This document shows, in pieces, positions 53,753-63,408 of a DNA stretch of 64,000 nucleotides (positions are counted from its first letter, which is position 1; each line of letters begins with the position of its first letter). The stretch is taken from the NCBI GenBank assembly GCA_039919885.1, contig JBDSEV010000023.1, positions 1-64,000 on the forward strand, written 5' to 3'. The position numbers were made by a program, and so were the translations under genes. A model generated the notes under the pieces. That model was not told the origin of the DNA, made no database searches, and saw only the letters and a program-made list of their open reading frames with translations. Origin of the DNA: JACMLD01 sp039919885 (GTDB lineage: Bacteria; Bacteroidota; Bacteroidia; Chitinophagales; Chitinophagaceae).

Positions 53753-54402
53753 TACATCTGTACCTTGTTTCCAAATGCGAGATCACCCGCATCGCCCAGT
53801 CCTGGTACAATATAACCTTTTGCAGTAAGTTCATCGTCGATGGCGCCGCACCAGATTTTACAATTGGGCTCGCTGCGCAACACGTATTCTATGCCCACCG
53901 TGCAGGCAATGGCCACAACCACATGTATTTTGGAAGGATGGCCTTCTTCGCGCAGAAACTGGATGGTTTTCACCAGCGATGAACCGGTGGCCAGCATTGG
54001 ATCAGACACCACTACCACCCTGCCTTCCAGCTCGGGGCAGGAAACGTAATCAAGACTGATATCGAAGGTGCCGTCTTTATTATGTTTGCGGTAAGCAGAG
54101 ATAAAAGCATTATCGGCCTTGTCGAAAAAGTTTAATAAACCATTGTGCAGGGGCAGGCCGGCGCGGAGTATGGTGGCCAGTACGGGTTGTTCTTTCAGCA
54201 CCTTGCAAACGGAAATGCCAAGGGGCGTCTGGATTTCTTTTTCTGTAAAAGCCAGGTCCTTACTGATTTCAAAGGCTGCCACTTCACCTATCCGCTCCAG
54301 GTTGCGGCGGAAACGCATCCTGTTGTTCTGCACTTCAACATCTCTTAATTCCCCCACCCAATCGCTCAGCAAAGAATAATGCTGGCTCAGATTAACCACC
54401 AT
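53752..54402 (-). CDS. upp: uracil phosphoribosyltransferase
   Basis: Uracil salvage: uracil plus PRPP gives UMP. 216 residues. The PRPP-binding loop is VVVSDPMLATGSSL, and the uracil-binding C-terminal GYIVPGLGDAGDLAFGN is intact. The N-terminal VVNLSQHYSLLSDWVGELRD is the Bacteroidota form, and differs from E. coli Upp. It is divergent from anmK. Its 3-prime end runs into the repeat region. Confidence 0.95.
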   Translation of the reverse strand: MVVNLSQHYSLLSDWVGELRDVEVQNNRMRFRRNLERIGEVAAFEISKDLAFTEKEIQTPLGISVCKVLKEQPVLATILRAGLPLHNGLLNFFDKADNAFISAYRKHNKDGTFDISLDYVSCPELEGRVVVVSDPMLATGSSLVKTIQFLREEGHPSKIHVVVAIACTVGIEYVLRSEPNCKIWCGAIDDELTAKGYIVPGLGDAGDLAFGNKVQM

Positions 54403-54606
54403 GGTAAACGGTTTAGTTTAAAAATGCAACCCGATAAATGTAAAAAAATAATTTTCTTCCCGGCGGTCCCCGTTCGATGCCAGGTGTATTCCTCTTTTTT
54501 TTAATGCTTTTCCAGCTTGGCGTGCGATCAACCAGACCATTGAAATGCGTAATTTGCCAGGGCAAATCTAATTGCTGCAACCGGAAATCTAAAATCAAAT
54601 ATCGGC

Positions 54607-55707
54607 ATGGTGTATAAGGCTATTGGTTTAATGAGTGGCAGTTCGCTGGACGGACTGGATATTGCTTATGTGCATTTACACGAAACGGCGGGCAAATGGA
54701 CCTACGAAATATTGCATACCGACTGCCAGCCGTATACCAGTGAATGGGCAGAAAAACTCAGCAATGCCGTACACCTGCCTGCTGTGGCTTACCAGTTATT
54801 ACATACAGCATACGGGCACTATACAGGCGCCGCGGTAAATAAATTTATTGAAGATCATCACCTGCAGCACCAGGTGCACCTGGTAGCGTCTCACGGCCAT
54901 ACTACCTTTCATTTACCTGCGCAAAAAATGACCGCACAGCTAGGAGACGGAGCAGCCATTGCCGCCGAAACGGCATTGCCGGTGGTGAGTGATCTACGTG
55001 CGCTGGATATTGCTCTTGGCGGGCAGGGTGCGCCCATTGTTCCCATTGGTGAAAAACTATTGCTGCAACAGTACAATATGTTTCTCAACCTGGGCGGTAT
55101 TGCAAACCTGTCTTTTAATGAGCCTGATAAATACATTGCTTTTGATGTGTGCCCGGCCAATCGCGTGTTGAACCTGCTGATTGCCCGTGAAGGCAAATCG
55201 TTTGATGAAGGCGGCCAGCTCGCGGCAACCGGTATTGTACACCAGGCGCTGCTGCACGAATTGAACGAGCTTGATTATTACCGGCAGGCGTTCCCTAAAT
55301 CGCTCGCCAATGATTTTGGCACTGCCATTGTCTACCCGATTATTCAACAATATCAGCTGTCAACGGCAGCTGCATTGGCTACTTATGTTGCGCACATTGC
55401 CCTGCAGCTGCGGTACGCTGCAGAAAAAGTGTTGTCTGCTACATTGCCAGTTGCAGAAAAGAAATTGCTGATTACCGGCGGCGGCGCTTTTAACGATTTT
55501 ATGGTAGCGCAGATCAGCAAACAATTAGCGCACGTTGGCATAGCGGCAGTAGTACCGGATGCGCAGCTGGTTAGCTACAAAGAAGCCCTTGTGATGGCGT
55601 TGATTGGCGTTTTGCGCTGGCGCGAAGAATACAATGTACTTTCTTCCGTTACCGGCGCAACAAGAAACACTGTCAACGGCGCTTTGTGGCTGGGTGGGGA
55701 AGCATAG
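54607..55707 (+). CDS. anmK: anhydro-N-acetylmuramic acid kinase
   Basis: AnmK phosphorylates and opens 1,6-anhydro-MurNAc in peptidoglycan recycling. 366 residues. GLMSGSSLDGLDIAYV is the phosphate-binding start, VASHGHTTFH, QLGDGAAIAAETALPVVSD, LGGQGAPIVPIGEKLL (catalytic aspartate region) and LNLGGIANLSF follow. FDVCPANRVLN replaces the FDTGPGN form of proteobacteria. LLITGGGAFNDFM near the end closes the active site. murQ is not adjacent. Confidence 0.94.
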   Translation: MVYKAIGLMSGSSLDGLDIAYVHLHETAGKWTYEILHTDCQPYTSEWAEKLSNAVHLPAVAYQLLHTAYGHYTGAAVNKFIEDHHLQHQVHLVASHGHTTFHLPAQKMTAQLGDGAAIAAETALPVVSDLRALDIALGGQGAPIVPIGEKLLLQQYNMFLNLGGIANLSFNEPDKYIAFDVCPANRVLNLLIAREGKSFDEGGQLAATGIVHQALLHELNELDYYRQAFPKSLANDFGTAIVYPIIQQYQLSTAAALATYVAHIALQLRYAAEKVLSATLPVAEKKLLITGGGAFNDFMVAQISKQLAHVGIAAVVPDAQLVSYKEALVMALIGVLRWREEYNVLSSVTGATRNTVNGALWLGGEA

Positions 55708-55749
55708 CACCGGAAGAATTTATCCTTGCCGTTAAATAGAAAATGCGGT

Positions 55750-56202
55750 CTACTGCATAATAATATTGGTAGCCTGCCGGGCAGCCAGTTTCCAGCTGGT
55801 ATAGCTTTTAATCCACACATTTGTATAGCGTCGGATTATATTTTTGCCAGCATTGTCTGATTTGTTCTTTGGGGCAACAATTTCTGACCCCATTACGATT
55901 GCCAGATCGTTTATAAAACTGATCTTCTCCATATTACGCGTAAACGTAGTGGAGTCCATGCCACCATTGCGGACAAAGCCTTTTATCTGTGCACCGGTTA
56001 GAATCATGTTGTTGGGATTATTGACCACGTAGCCCGGGGACCATAGCTTAAATAACATAGCGGTATCCCCTTTCATAACGGAGATTCTTTCCAGGTCTTC
56101 CAGCCGCGCTATCGCATGCGCAGGCGTTTCTGTTCGCTGGCCATAACTATCGCAGGGAATAATAAAAAAAACCAGGGCAGCAAGTGTGGCAATTGTTTTC
56201 AT
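55750..56202 (-). CDS. exported NTF2-fold (DUF4440/SnoaL-like) protein
   Basis: A 150-residue protein with signal peptide MKTIATLAALVFFIIPCDSYGQ. The mature part has an NTF2/SnoaL-like fold: helix AHAIARLEDLERISVMKGD, the cone strands LWSPGYVVNNPNNM and a closing WKLAARQATNI. Such domains bind small hydrophobic ligands or act as weak hydrolases; the exact role is unknown. It converges with anmK. Confidence 0.75.
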   Translation of the reverse strand: MKTIATLAALVFFIIPCDSYGQRTETPAHAIARLEDLERISVMKGDTAMLFKLWSPGYVVNNPNNMILTGAQIKGFVRNGGMDSTTFTRNMEKISFINDLAIVMGSEIVAPKNKSDNAGKNIIRRYTNVWIKSYTSWKLAARQATNIIMQ

Positions 56203-56279
56203 GCGTGTAGCGCCATTTAACAGTAAATTTAATTATTGAAACTGGTCACATCATTATTATTTTTGAAAGCGCAACTGCA

Positions 56280-57623
56280 ATGAAAAAAAGAACCTTTATC
56301 AAATTATCTTCCACACTGATGGCAGCACCTTTAATTTCTCCGTTTACCACGCTGATGCCGGCGGCACCATTAAAAAATTGGGCGGGCAACCTGACTTATA
56401 GCACCGACCGGTTGTTTACGCCCGCATCCGCGCAGGAGCTGCAAGCGCTGGTAAAAAAACACGCAAAATTAAAAGTGCTGGGCACCCGTCATTGTTTTAA
56501 CAGCATCGCAGACAGCCGGGATAATCTAATTTCTTTAAAGCAAATGAATAATGTGGTGGCGCTTGACGCGGTGGCACAAACTGTAACCATCGAAGCAGGT
56601 ATGAATTATGGCCAGCTGTGCCCTTACCTTGAAGGCAAGGGATTTGCATTGCACAACCTTGCATCATTGCCGCATATTGCTGTGGCGGGTGCCTGTACAA
56701 CGGCCACGCATGGCTCCGGCGTAAAAAACGGCAACCTTGCAACCGGCGTTACTGCCATAGAATTTCTAACAGCCCATGGTGAAACGGTTACACTTGACCG
56801 TGAGAAGAATAGGGAGCAATTTAACGCAGCCGTGGTAGGACTTGGCGCCATCGGGGTTATTACAAAACTCACGCTTGCGCTGCAACCTACCTATACAATG
56901 CGGCAGGATGTTTTTGAACAGTTGCCCATGGCGCAGCTCAGCAATCATTTTGACGAAATAGCGGGCGCCGGTTACAGTGTGAGTTTGTTTACAGACTGGC
57001 AGTCTGACAACATCAATGAAGTCTGGATAAAATCAAAAATAACCGCCGGCAGTAAAATTGATTTTACAGCCGGTTTTTTTGGTGCAAAAGCCGCTGAAAA
57101 AAACCTGCATCCCATTGCCACATTGCCAGCCGAAAATTGTACCGCGCAGATGGGCGTACCCGGTCCATGGTACGAAAGGTTGCCCCATTTTAAGATGGGC
57201 TTTACACCCAGCAGTGGCGTAGAACTGCAATCAGAATATTTTGTACCGCGCGAGCATGCTGTAGCAGCTATTAAAGCCATTGCAAAACTGGGTAAACAAA
57301 CAGGGCCGCACCTGCTCATTTCTGAAATACGCACCATTGATGCAGACAATTTCTGGATGAGCCCTTGTTATAAGCAACCGGCTGTTACCATTCATTTTAC
57401 CTGGAAACAAGATTGGCCCGCTGTACAAAAGTTGTTACCGATCATTGAAAAGGAACTGGCGCCATTTAATGCAAAACCGCATTGGGGGAAACTGTTTACG
57501 ATGGCGCCTGCACAACTGGCATCGTTGTATCCGAAACTTTCCGAATTCAAAAAAATGCTGAAGGAGTATGATCCAACTGGAAAATTCCGAAATGATTTCC
57601 TTGACAAATATATTTATGTATAA
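56280..57623 (+). CDS. FAD-linked alditol oxidase-like protein (vanillyl-alcohol oxidase family)
   Basis: A 447-residue flavoprotein. Residues 42-220 are the FAD-binding PCMH domain, with LGTRHCFNSIAD; His71 in this motif is the site of covalent FAD attachment in alditol oxidase. CTTATHGSG and VVGLGAIGVIT complete the flavin site. The C-terminal D-arabinono-1,4-lactone-oxidase domain (AVTIHFTWKQDW, FNAKPHWGKLF) binds the polyol. The start MKKRTFIKLSSTLM resembles a Tat signal with KR in place of RR, which suits export of a folded flavoprotein. Substrate probably a sugar alcohol. Confidence 0.88.
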   Translation: MKKRTFIKLSSTLMAAPLISPFTTLMPAAPLKNWAGNLTYSTDRLFTPASAQELQALVKKHAKLKVLGTRHCFNSIADSRDNLISLKQMNNVVALDAVAQTVTIEAGMNYGQLCPYLEGKGFALHNLASLPHIAVAGACTTATHGSGVKNGNLATGVTAIEFLTAHGETVTLDREKNREQFNAAVVGLGAIGVITKLTLALQPTYTMRQDVFEQLPMAQLSNHFDEIAGAGYSVSLFTDWQSDNINEVWIKSKITAGSKIDFTAGFFGAKAAEKNLHPIATLPAENCTAQMGVPGPWYERLPHFKMGFTPSSGVELQSEYFVPREHAVAAIKAIAKLGKQTGPHLLISEIRTIDADNFWMSPCYKQPAVTIHFTWKQDWPAVQKLLPIIEKELAPFNAKPHWGKLFTMAPAQLASLYPKLSEFKKMLKEYDPTGKFRNDFLDKYIYV

Positions 57624-57874
57624 GTGATGGAAGAAAATAAGGGCAGGCGCGTTGAAATTTCAACCGCCAAATGCCGAAAAAGGTGAAGTTTTATTTCAAG
57701 GGTTGATAATAACGATAGCTCCGTTTTTCTTCTATAATCGTCCGCCATTAAATCAATTCACTCTACAGCAGGCTATAATTAAATTACGATTAAGTGGTAA
57801 ATCCCTGATAGCTGAATCGTGCGCGGGCAGCTGCTGCTTGTGTGTTTTACATTCTTAAGGTTGCCCTGTGTTAT

Positions 57875-58624
57875 TTACAAGCCCAGCACCTGCCGCAGTT
57901 TTACGTAGCCAGTTTTGCTTACCGGCACTTTTGCTCCTGATTTAAGAATGGCAATATGACCGTCTTTTTCATAAGGATCGATGCGCACAATGTGCTGAAC
58001 ATTTACCATGTAGGAGCGGTGGCAACGCGCAAATTGCTGCGCATCAAGTGCTTTTTCAAAGTGTGCCATGGTTTTGTTTTTGAGAAAATAACTGTCTGCG
58101 GTATGAATTTTTACATAGTCATCGGCCGCCTCCAGGTAGAGCACATCATGTACCGGTATGATTTTAATTTTTGCACCATTTTTTACCACGATGCGCTGGT
58201 TTTGTCCCGGCGCTAAAGCCGCCGTTTCCAGCAATGAATCCGTGGATGCCGGTGGGGCAACCAGGCTGGCCGGTGTTAATTCAAGCCATTTTTGCACGGC
58301 TTTATCAAAACGTTGTTTGCTAAATGGTTTTAATAAATAGTCAATGGCGTGGGTTTCAAACGCTTTAATGGCATATTCGTCAAATGCCGTTGTGAAAATT
58401 ACAGCGGGCTTCTGCTCCACCAGTTCCAGCATCTCAAAGCCATTGATCTTGGGCATTTGTATATCAAGAAAGATGATATCAGGCTGGTGTTGCATAATGG
58501 CTTTCAAGCCTTCAAATCCATCATTGCATTCCTGTACCAATTGCAGTTCAGGATAGCCCATCAGGTATTCGGCTACAATACTTCTTGCAAGGGGCTCGTC
58601 GTCTATGATTACTACTTTTTTCAT
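57875..58624 (-). CDS. LytTR-family response regulator
   Basis: A two-component response regulator of 249 residues. The receiver domain (1-120) has acidic pocket DDE (8-10), phospho-acceptor Asp54 (IFLDIQMP) and Lys in LLKPFSKQR. The LytTR DNA-binding domain (about 145-249) has VLYLEAADDYVKIHT and FARCHRSYMVNV. It starts 14 bp after the histidine kinase stop, in one operon, and regulates in response to the kinase. LytTR regulators bind short direct repeats upstream of their targets. Confidence 0.93.
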   Translation of the reverse strand: MKKVVIIDDEPLARSIVAEYLMGYPELQLVQECNDGFEGLKAIMQHQPDIIFLDIQMPKINGFEMLELVEQKPAVIFTTAFDEYAIKAFETHAIDYLLKPFSKQRFDKAVQKWLELTPASLVAPPASTDSLLETAALAPGQNQRIVVKNGAKIKIIPVHDVLYLEAADDYVKIHTADSYFLKNKTMAHFEKALDAQQFARCHRSYMVNVQHIVRIDPYEKDGHIAILKSGAKVPVSKTGYVKLRQVLGL

Positions 58625-58638
58625 AATAGCTTTTTCAG

Positions 58639-59718
58639 TTATAAGATTATACTATTGGTTGTTTCTTGTGCAACGGGTAGTGGTTGCGGTATTCTAACGA
58701 TTGTTGTAAAAACATTGTCGAGCGCAGTCGTCGTTAGCAGGTCGTTCCGTGCAAACAGCAGGTAAAGCCGGCGTTGTATGGAATGCAGGCCAAACCCGGT
58801 GCCCCGCCGTGGTTGCGCGGTTTCTTCGTCAAAAGGATTCTGCACGTATACCAGTAGTAAATGTGTACTGGTACTGGTGGTGATGCGTATGACTGTTTCA
58901 CCCGTTGTATCGTACAGGCCAAATTTGATGGCATTTTCCACCAGTGGCTGTAGCAACATCGCCGGTATTTTCATTTGCAACGAATCGGGTGCTATTTCAA
59001 AAACAGTCGACAACCGGTTGCCGAAGCGGACCTTTTCAATATCAAGATAAAGCCGCAGGTATTCCATTTCTTCTTCCAGCTTTATCCATTGATGTTCTTC
59101 TCTTTTCAACGTGCCCCGCAAAAAATCTGATAACTGGTGAACCATGGTTCTTGCTTCCGCTGGCCGGGTGCCTATTAATGCGTTGATCGAATTGAGGCTA
59201 TTAAATAAAAAATGCGGCTGCAGTTGTTGTCTCAATTTGTATAATTCTGCATCTTTAGTGAGTTGTTCTGCTTCCATTTTCCGCTGTGTGCTCGATTTCT
59301 GATCTTCAAATCCATGCCAGATGACGCTGATCATTGCCATGCAGCCGATAACCAGGAAAGCCACTGCAAAGCGCACCGGGAGTGATTTTACAAGAAAAAG
59401 ATCATAACTGTCATCACTGGTGGCAATAGCATGGGGTAATATATATTTGATTGCAAGCAGCCATGCACCGGCCGTAAGCAGGCATAAAATAAGCAGGTAG
59501 CCATACCTGCGTTGCTGGGGCAGGTAATATTTAAGGTTGTTACTAATGAGTATGCAGGCACCTGCCAGTAAAAGATTGGATAGCATACTGTCAGGAAAAA
59601 TTATTTCTATTGAAAAACCCAGACCGTATAGGATCCATGCCTGCATGCCAGCCCAGATAACCCACCAGGCAATAAAAACAAATAGAAATCTTTTTTGAGT
59701 AAATGGAATAGCAGCCAA
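58639..59718 (-). CDS. LytS/YehU-type sensor histidine kinase
   Basis: A 359-residue membrane kinase. Four to five N-terminal helices (to about residue 130) and a linker coil (about 135-165, DQKSSTQRKMEAEQLTKDA) precede the His_kinase domain; LRQQLQPHFLFNSLNSI holds the phosphorylated histidine. LQPLVENAIKFGL is the N box and GTGFGLHSIQRRLYLL the G region. It is the partner of the downstream LytTR regulator. It lacks periplasmic sensor domains, so the signal is likely in the membrane. Confidence 0.92.
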   Translation of the reverse strand: MAAIPFTQKRFLFVFIAWWVIWAGMQAWILYGLGFSIEIIFPDSMLSNLLLAGACILISNNLKYYLPQQRRYGYLLILCLLTAGAWLLAIKYILPHAIATSDDSYDLFLVKSLPVRFAVAFLVIGCMAMISVIWHGFEDQKSSTQRKMEAEQLTKDAELYKLRQQLQPHFLFNSLNSINALIGTRPAEARTMVHQLSDFLRGTLKREEHQWIKLEEEMEYLRLYLDIEKVRFGNRLSTVFEIAPDSLQMKIPAMLLQPLVENAIKFGLYDTTGETVIRITTSTSTHLLLVYVQNPFDEETAQPRRGTGFGLHSIQRRLYLLFARNDLLTTTALDNVFTTIVRIPQPLPVAQETTNSIIL

Positions 59719-59729
59719 GATGGTGTTGT

Positions 59730-60089
59730 TTAAATTAATTGCAAAGAACGTAAAACGTTTTCACCCATTATATAATCGGCTTTGCTGCGCACCATCGCAA
59801 TAAACCGGCCGGCGTCATCCACTTCCTGTATGCGACTGTATATCTCTGCGCCGTCTACCGGTTCGCTCAATTTGTACAGTTCACATACATCAATAAATTT
59901 CCAGCGGACGAGGTGTTTTTTCTGATTCAGGAAGCTTTCCTCTTCCATGAGACCGATGCGCTGTGCTTTTTGAAAAGCTTCCTGCTCATCCGGCGCTGTT
60001 ATTATACGCAATTGTTCATCAAATTGTGGCGTATGGTTGCCTTCGCCGCAAATAATCTGATATACAATTTTTGTGAGGTACCAGTTCAT
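59730..60089 (-). CDS. DUF4288 domain-containing protein
   Basis: A 119-residue cytoplasmic protein; ATG 60089 (MNWYLTKIVYQIICGEG) is the family-like start, and the longer in-frame extension to 60212 is rejected. It matches DUF4288, with EQEAFQKAQRIGLMEEESF and VRWKFIDVCELYKL. Function unknown. It sits between the LiaF-like gene and the kinase gene, 11 bp from the latter, so it belongs to that operon. Confidence 0.8.
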   Translation of the reverse strand: MNWYLTKIVYQIICGEGNHTPQFDEQLRIITAPDEQEAFQKAQRIGLMEEESFLNQKKHLVRWKFIDVCELYKLSEPVDGAEIYSRIQEVDDAGRFIAMVRSKADYIMGENVLRSLQLI

Positions 60090-60293
60090 ACAGTGAATGT
60101 TGGTTGTAGGTGATTGTTGATGGAACAGGCAAGGAAGTATTTCGGGGGGTGCGGACAAGATTTTTTTGAAAGCAACTAAAAGACGGCGCGCTTGAAGCCA
60201 GCCGGTGCACAATTTTTAACCTGGTATCGTGCGATAAGAAAGTCATGGCAACTTTCTAACAGCACAATACAACGGGCACCGGTTAAAATTCCT

Positions 60294-61145
60294 TTAGTAG
60301 CTCCTCAGCTCAATGCCACCCATAAAGGCAGTGCCTTTCAGCACCAGTACTTTGTTAAAATCAATTATCTTCCCCTGCACCTGGCGTTTATCCTCCACGC
60401 CACCCATCACGGTGTTTATTTCGGACTTCACTTCCCAGTTGGGAGGTACTATCAGTTTAACGCCACCCATTACTGTGGTCATGTCCATTACAACAGACCC
60501 TGTAATATCTGCCTGTGTTAGATTGATTTCCGCGCCGCCCATGAAGCAGGTGATATCGCCGCCTCTGAAATTTTTAGAAACAACAATCCGTTGGGTACTG
60601 CCCAGGATAGAAGTAATGTCAACAAAATCTTCCCGGTGGTTGGTATAGTCTGGTCTGTAAAAATCGTTGGGTGGTGTATCTGCCCCAGTACCGGGCAATT
60701 GCTGAAAACCGGTGTTTGCTGTAGTGCTGGTATAATCTTGTTTTGGATAGTTCCGGTTTCTCCTGTAACGGCCGCCACCCCAGTTGTCCCATCCGCCACC
60801 ATTTTTTGGCCGAAGTACCAGGGAAAGTCCGATACATATCAATATAGCCGGAAAAATAAACCGGTGCAGGTCCAGGCCAATGTCCATTCTGTCCAGCAGA
60901 AATATGCAACCGATAATTATGGGTATAAGCCAGCCGGCGCCCCTGAAGTTATGTTTAAGTCCGGTAAACACACCTACACCTATCAAAATCATGGGCCAGG
61001 AAAATATCCAGCCTGGGAAAAAGATAAAATCGGCCTGTTTGAGAAAAAAAATTGCGCCGAGTGCAAGTAAGAACATGCCCCCGTAAACCCGGCCATTATT
61101 TTGGCGGGGCGCGTTATTATTGGGGTCTTGATTTTGCATATCCAT
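60294..61145 (-). CDS. LiaF-like membrane protein
   Basis: A 283-residue protein. Four N-terminal transmembrane helices form a LiaI/LiaF-type region (GGMFLLALGAIFFL, WPMILIGVGVFTG). The cytoplasmic C-terminal half (about 195-283) is a LiaF-like beta domain with repeated short strands (GGDITCFMGGAEINL, TTVMGGVKLIVP, INTVMGGVEDKR). In Firmicutes LiaF restrains the LiaS kinase. Here the gene heads an operon with a LytS-type kinase and LytTR regulator, so a similar envelope-stress module is likely, though with a different kinase class. Confidence 0.85.
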   Translation of the reverse strand: MDMQNQDPNNNAPRQNNGRVYGGMFLLALGAIFFLKQADFIFFPGWIFSWPMILIGVGVFTGLKHNFRGAGWLIPIIIGCIFLLDRMDIGLDLHRFIFPAILICIGLSLVLRPKNGGGWDNWGGGRYRRNRNYPKQDYTSTTANTGFQQLPGTGADTPPNDFYRPDYTNHREDFVDITSILGSTQRIVVSKNFRGGDITCFMGGAEINLTQADITGSVVMDMTTVMGGVKLIVPPNWEVKSEINTVMGGVEDKRQVQGKIIDFNKVLVLKGTAFMGGIELRSY

Positions 61146-61414
61146 GATTCAATTTATTTATAAAACAAAACTAAGGGCGTATGCCAGGCGATGCTATGGT
61201 TTTAAGGCCTGGAGCGTTGAAAAGGCGGTAAAAGTTAGTAAAATGCCGGTGAATATATTTGTTTACCTATTACTGGCTTTTTGCGGCTGCCAAATTGCAG
61301 GTATTTGTTGACGAAATGCAGAATTGAAAATGCAAGCCGGAGTAATAAAAAGGGGCCATACCGGTAATGCGCATTCGCCAGCAGCGATAATTACTGGCAT
61401 GCATTCAGGGCTTC
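61146..61414 (-). other. spacer between LiaF-like gene and adenine deaminase
   Basis: 269 bp with no gene seen. It must carry the promoter of the LiaF-like operon; no exact -7 box was found on the minus strand near 61146. Confidence 0.4.
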
Positions 61415-63058
61415 TTAAATAGGAACAGGCTGGTAGAATTGAAAACTATCGCCGTCATACAAGCCTTTATCGCTAAGCTTTACGTGCGGAATTACCAGCA
61501 ATGCCATAAAAGAAAGCGTCATAAAAGGCGCTGATAGTTTGCTGCCAAGGCTTTTTGCCATTGCATCCATCGCGGTATATGCGGTGGCGACATCGTACCC
61601 GTTTTCATTGCTCATCAATCCGGCAACCGGCAAAGCAAGTACCATAGCTGCATCATTGCTTACACAGCTGATGCCACCCTGTTGTTCTATCACCAGGTTA
61701 ACTGCTTTGCAAATGCTTTCGTCGTCCACACCTACAGCAACAATATTATGGCTGTCGTGTGCCACGGACGAGGCAATTGCACCTTCCAGCAATCCGAAAT
61801 TTTTTATAAAAGCTTTGGCCACAGGTGCCTGCCGATAGCGGTTTATCACTACTATTTTCAGTATGTCTTGTGCGGTATCACCCACAATTTTATCGTCGGC
61901 CACCAGGGGAACACCATCAATTTTATTGGTAATGAGCTGACCATCCATCGCTTCCATCACCACCATGGTTTTTTGCTGTTGCCACGGCACCGTAAAGTCT
62001 GCCGGTTGCCTGGCACTGCAGTTGAAATTATTAATAGCGCCGTGGGGGCTTGCGTGGTTGCTACCAATCAGCGACCGGCCGTTTTCTGCCACCAGTTGGC
62101 CATCAATATACGTTTGTAGTACGTTAAATTCTTTTAAGTCTTCCACAACAATGAAATCTGCAGCATCGCCTTTTCGCAGCAGGCCCACACCGGTTTTGTA
62201 ATGCAGCACAGGGTTCACACAGGCAGCGCGCAGTACATTAAAAATATCTATGCCGCGTGCCACCGCACGTGCACAAAGCTGGTTGATGTGGCCCGCCACC
62301 AGGCTGTCCGGGTGTTTGTCATCGCTGCAAAACATCATCATTTCGGGATAGTCCTGCAGTAAATCGATCAGGGCATCGAAATTTTTAGCCGCGCTGCCTT
62401 CCCGAATAAGAATTTTCATACCAAAGCGCAATTTATCCAGCGCTTCTTCAGCAGTAAAACATTCGTGATCGGTGCTGATACCTGCATCGATGTATTGTTT
62501 TGCTTTTTCTCCACGCAGGCCGGGTGCATGGCCGTCTACCGGTTTTTCCAGGGCATGCGCCGCGGCAATTTTTTTAAGTACTTCTTCGTCATGAAACAGG
62601 ACGCCCGGAAAATTCATCATTTCACTCAGGTAGCGGATATCTGCGCGTTGCAATAATTTTTTGGTAGCGTCGGCGTCTATGGCGGCACCGGCGGTTTCAT
62701 AAATAGTTGCAGGAACGCAACTGGGCGCGCCAAAATTAAATTTGAACGGCACCGTATTGCCGTTATCAATCATAAATTCAATGCCGGGCAAGCCGCAGAC
62801 ATTGGCAATCTCATGGGGATCACTCACTGTAGAAACGGTACCGTGCACCACCGCCAGTTTTGCAAATTCTGCAGGCACCAGCATAGAACTTTCAATATGC
62901 ACATGCGCATCTGTGAACCCGGGTATAATATACAAATCAGGTATGCCGGGGCCGTTGGTGGGGGTAATGGAAACAATCTTACCCGCTTCAAAACTGACCG
63001 ACGCCTGGAATATGCGGCGGTTAAAAATATCTACAACCTGTCCTGTAATTTTTTGCAT
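61415..63058 (-). CDS. ade: adenine deaminase
   Basis: Ade converts adenine to hypoxanthine and ammonia in purine salvage. 547 residues, amidohydrolase superfamily. The metal-binding PGFTDAHVHIESSML (His52, His54) and the later MMFCSDDKHPDSLV with the C-terminal ADDKIVGDTAQDIL and LGSKLSAPFMTLSFMALLVIPHVKLSDKGLYD match the family. It is monocistronic. No purine riboswitch is visible, as expected in this phylum. Confidence 0.95.
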   Translation of the reverse strand: MQKITGQVVDIFNRRIFQASVSFEAGKIVSITPTNGPGIPDLYIIPGFTDAHVHIESSMLVPAEFAKLAVVHGTVSTVSDPHEIANVCGLPGIEFMIDNGNTVPFKFNFGAPSCVPATIYETAGAAIDADATKKLLQRADIRYLSEMMNFPGVLFHDEEVLKKIAAAHALEKPVDGHAPGLRGEKAKQYIDAGISTDHECFTAEEALDKLRFGMKILIREGSAAKNFDALIDLLQDYPEMMMFCSDDKHPDSLVAGHINQLCARAVARGIDIFNVLRAACVNPVLHYKTGVGLLRKGDAADFIVVEDLKEFNVLQTYIDGQLVAENGRSLIGSNHASPHGAINNFNCSARQPADFTVPWQQQKTMVVMEAMDGQLITNKIDGVPLVADDKIVGDTAQDILKIVVINRYRQAPVAKAFIKNFGLLEGAIASSVAHDSHNIVAVGVDDESICKAVNLVIEQQGGISCVSNDAAMVLALPVAGLMSNENGYDVATAYTAMDAMAKSLGSKLSAPFMTLSFMALLVIPHVKLSDKGLYDGDSFQFYQPVPI

Positions 63059-63408
63059 GTATTGTCGTTAATCTATGAGCGCAAACGATTGTTTGCTAAT
63101 AGTAAGCTGAAACGTAAATATACCATGGGGTGCGCTATTTATAATACGGTGTAGGCAATGATTTGTGCGGAAGCTCCCGGTTTAAACAGTTTATCCGGGC
63201 TTCCCGATAGGTGGAAACGCTCAGGCATAGTTTGTCATCGGGGCGCCCGGAAAATTGACAGCAATCATAAAAACTATTATTGGGCCTGCGGTTGCTGCAG
63301 TATTACGGATTCCAATGGCTGAAAAGTAGCAAACACCATTTTTTAGCTTATTTTTACCGCTACCAGCAAATTGCTGGATAGTTAACCCTAATTACATAAA
63401 CCTTATCT
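63059..63408. other. divergent intergenic region
   Basis: 350 bp between ade and the LamG lipoprotein gene. TATTTTTA near 63352 is a partial -7 box for the rightward gene, 50 bp before its ATG, without a matching -33 box. Nothing else is clear. Confidence 0.4.

Noticed and set aside
57652..57858. 68-codon open frame after the alditol oxidase-like gene
   Set aside because: No family resemblance, and the context is a short convergent gap.
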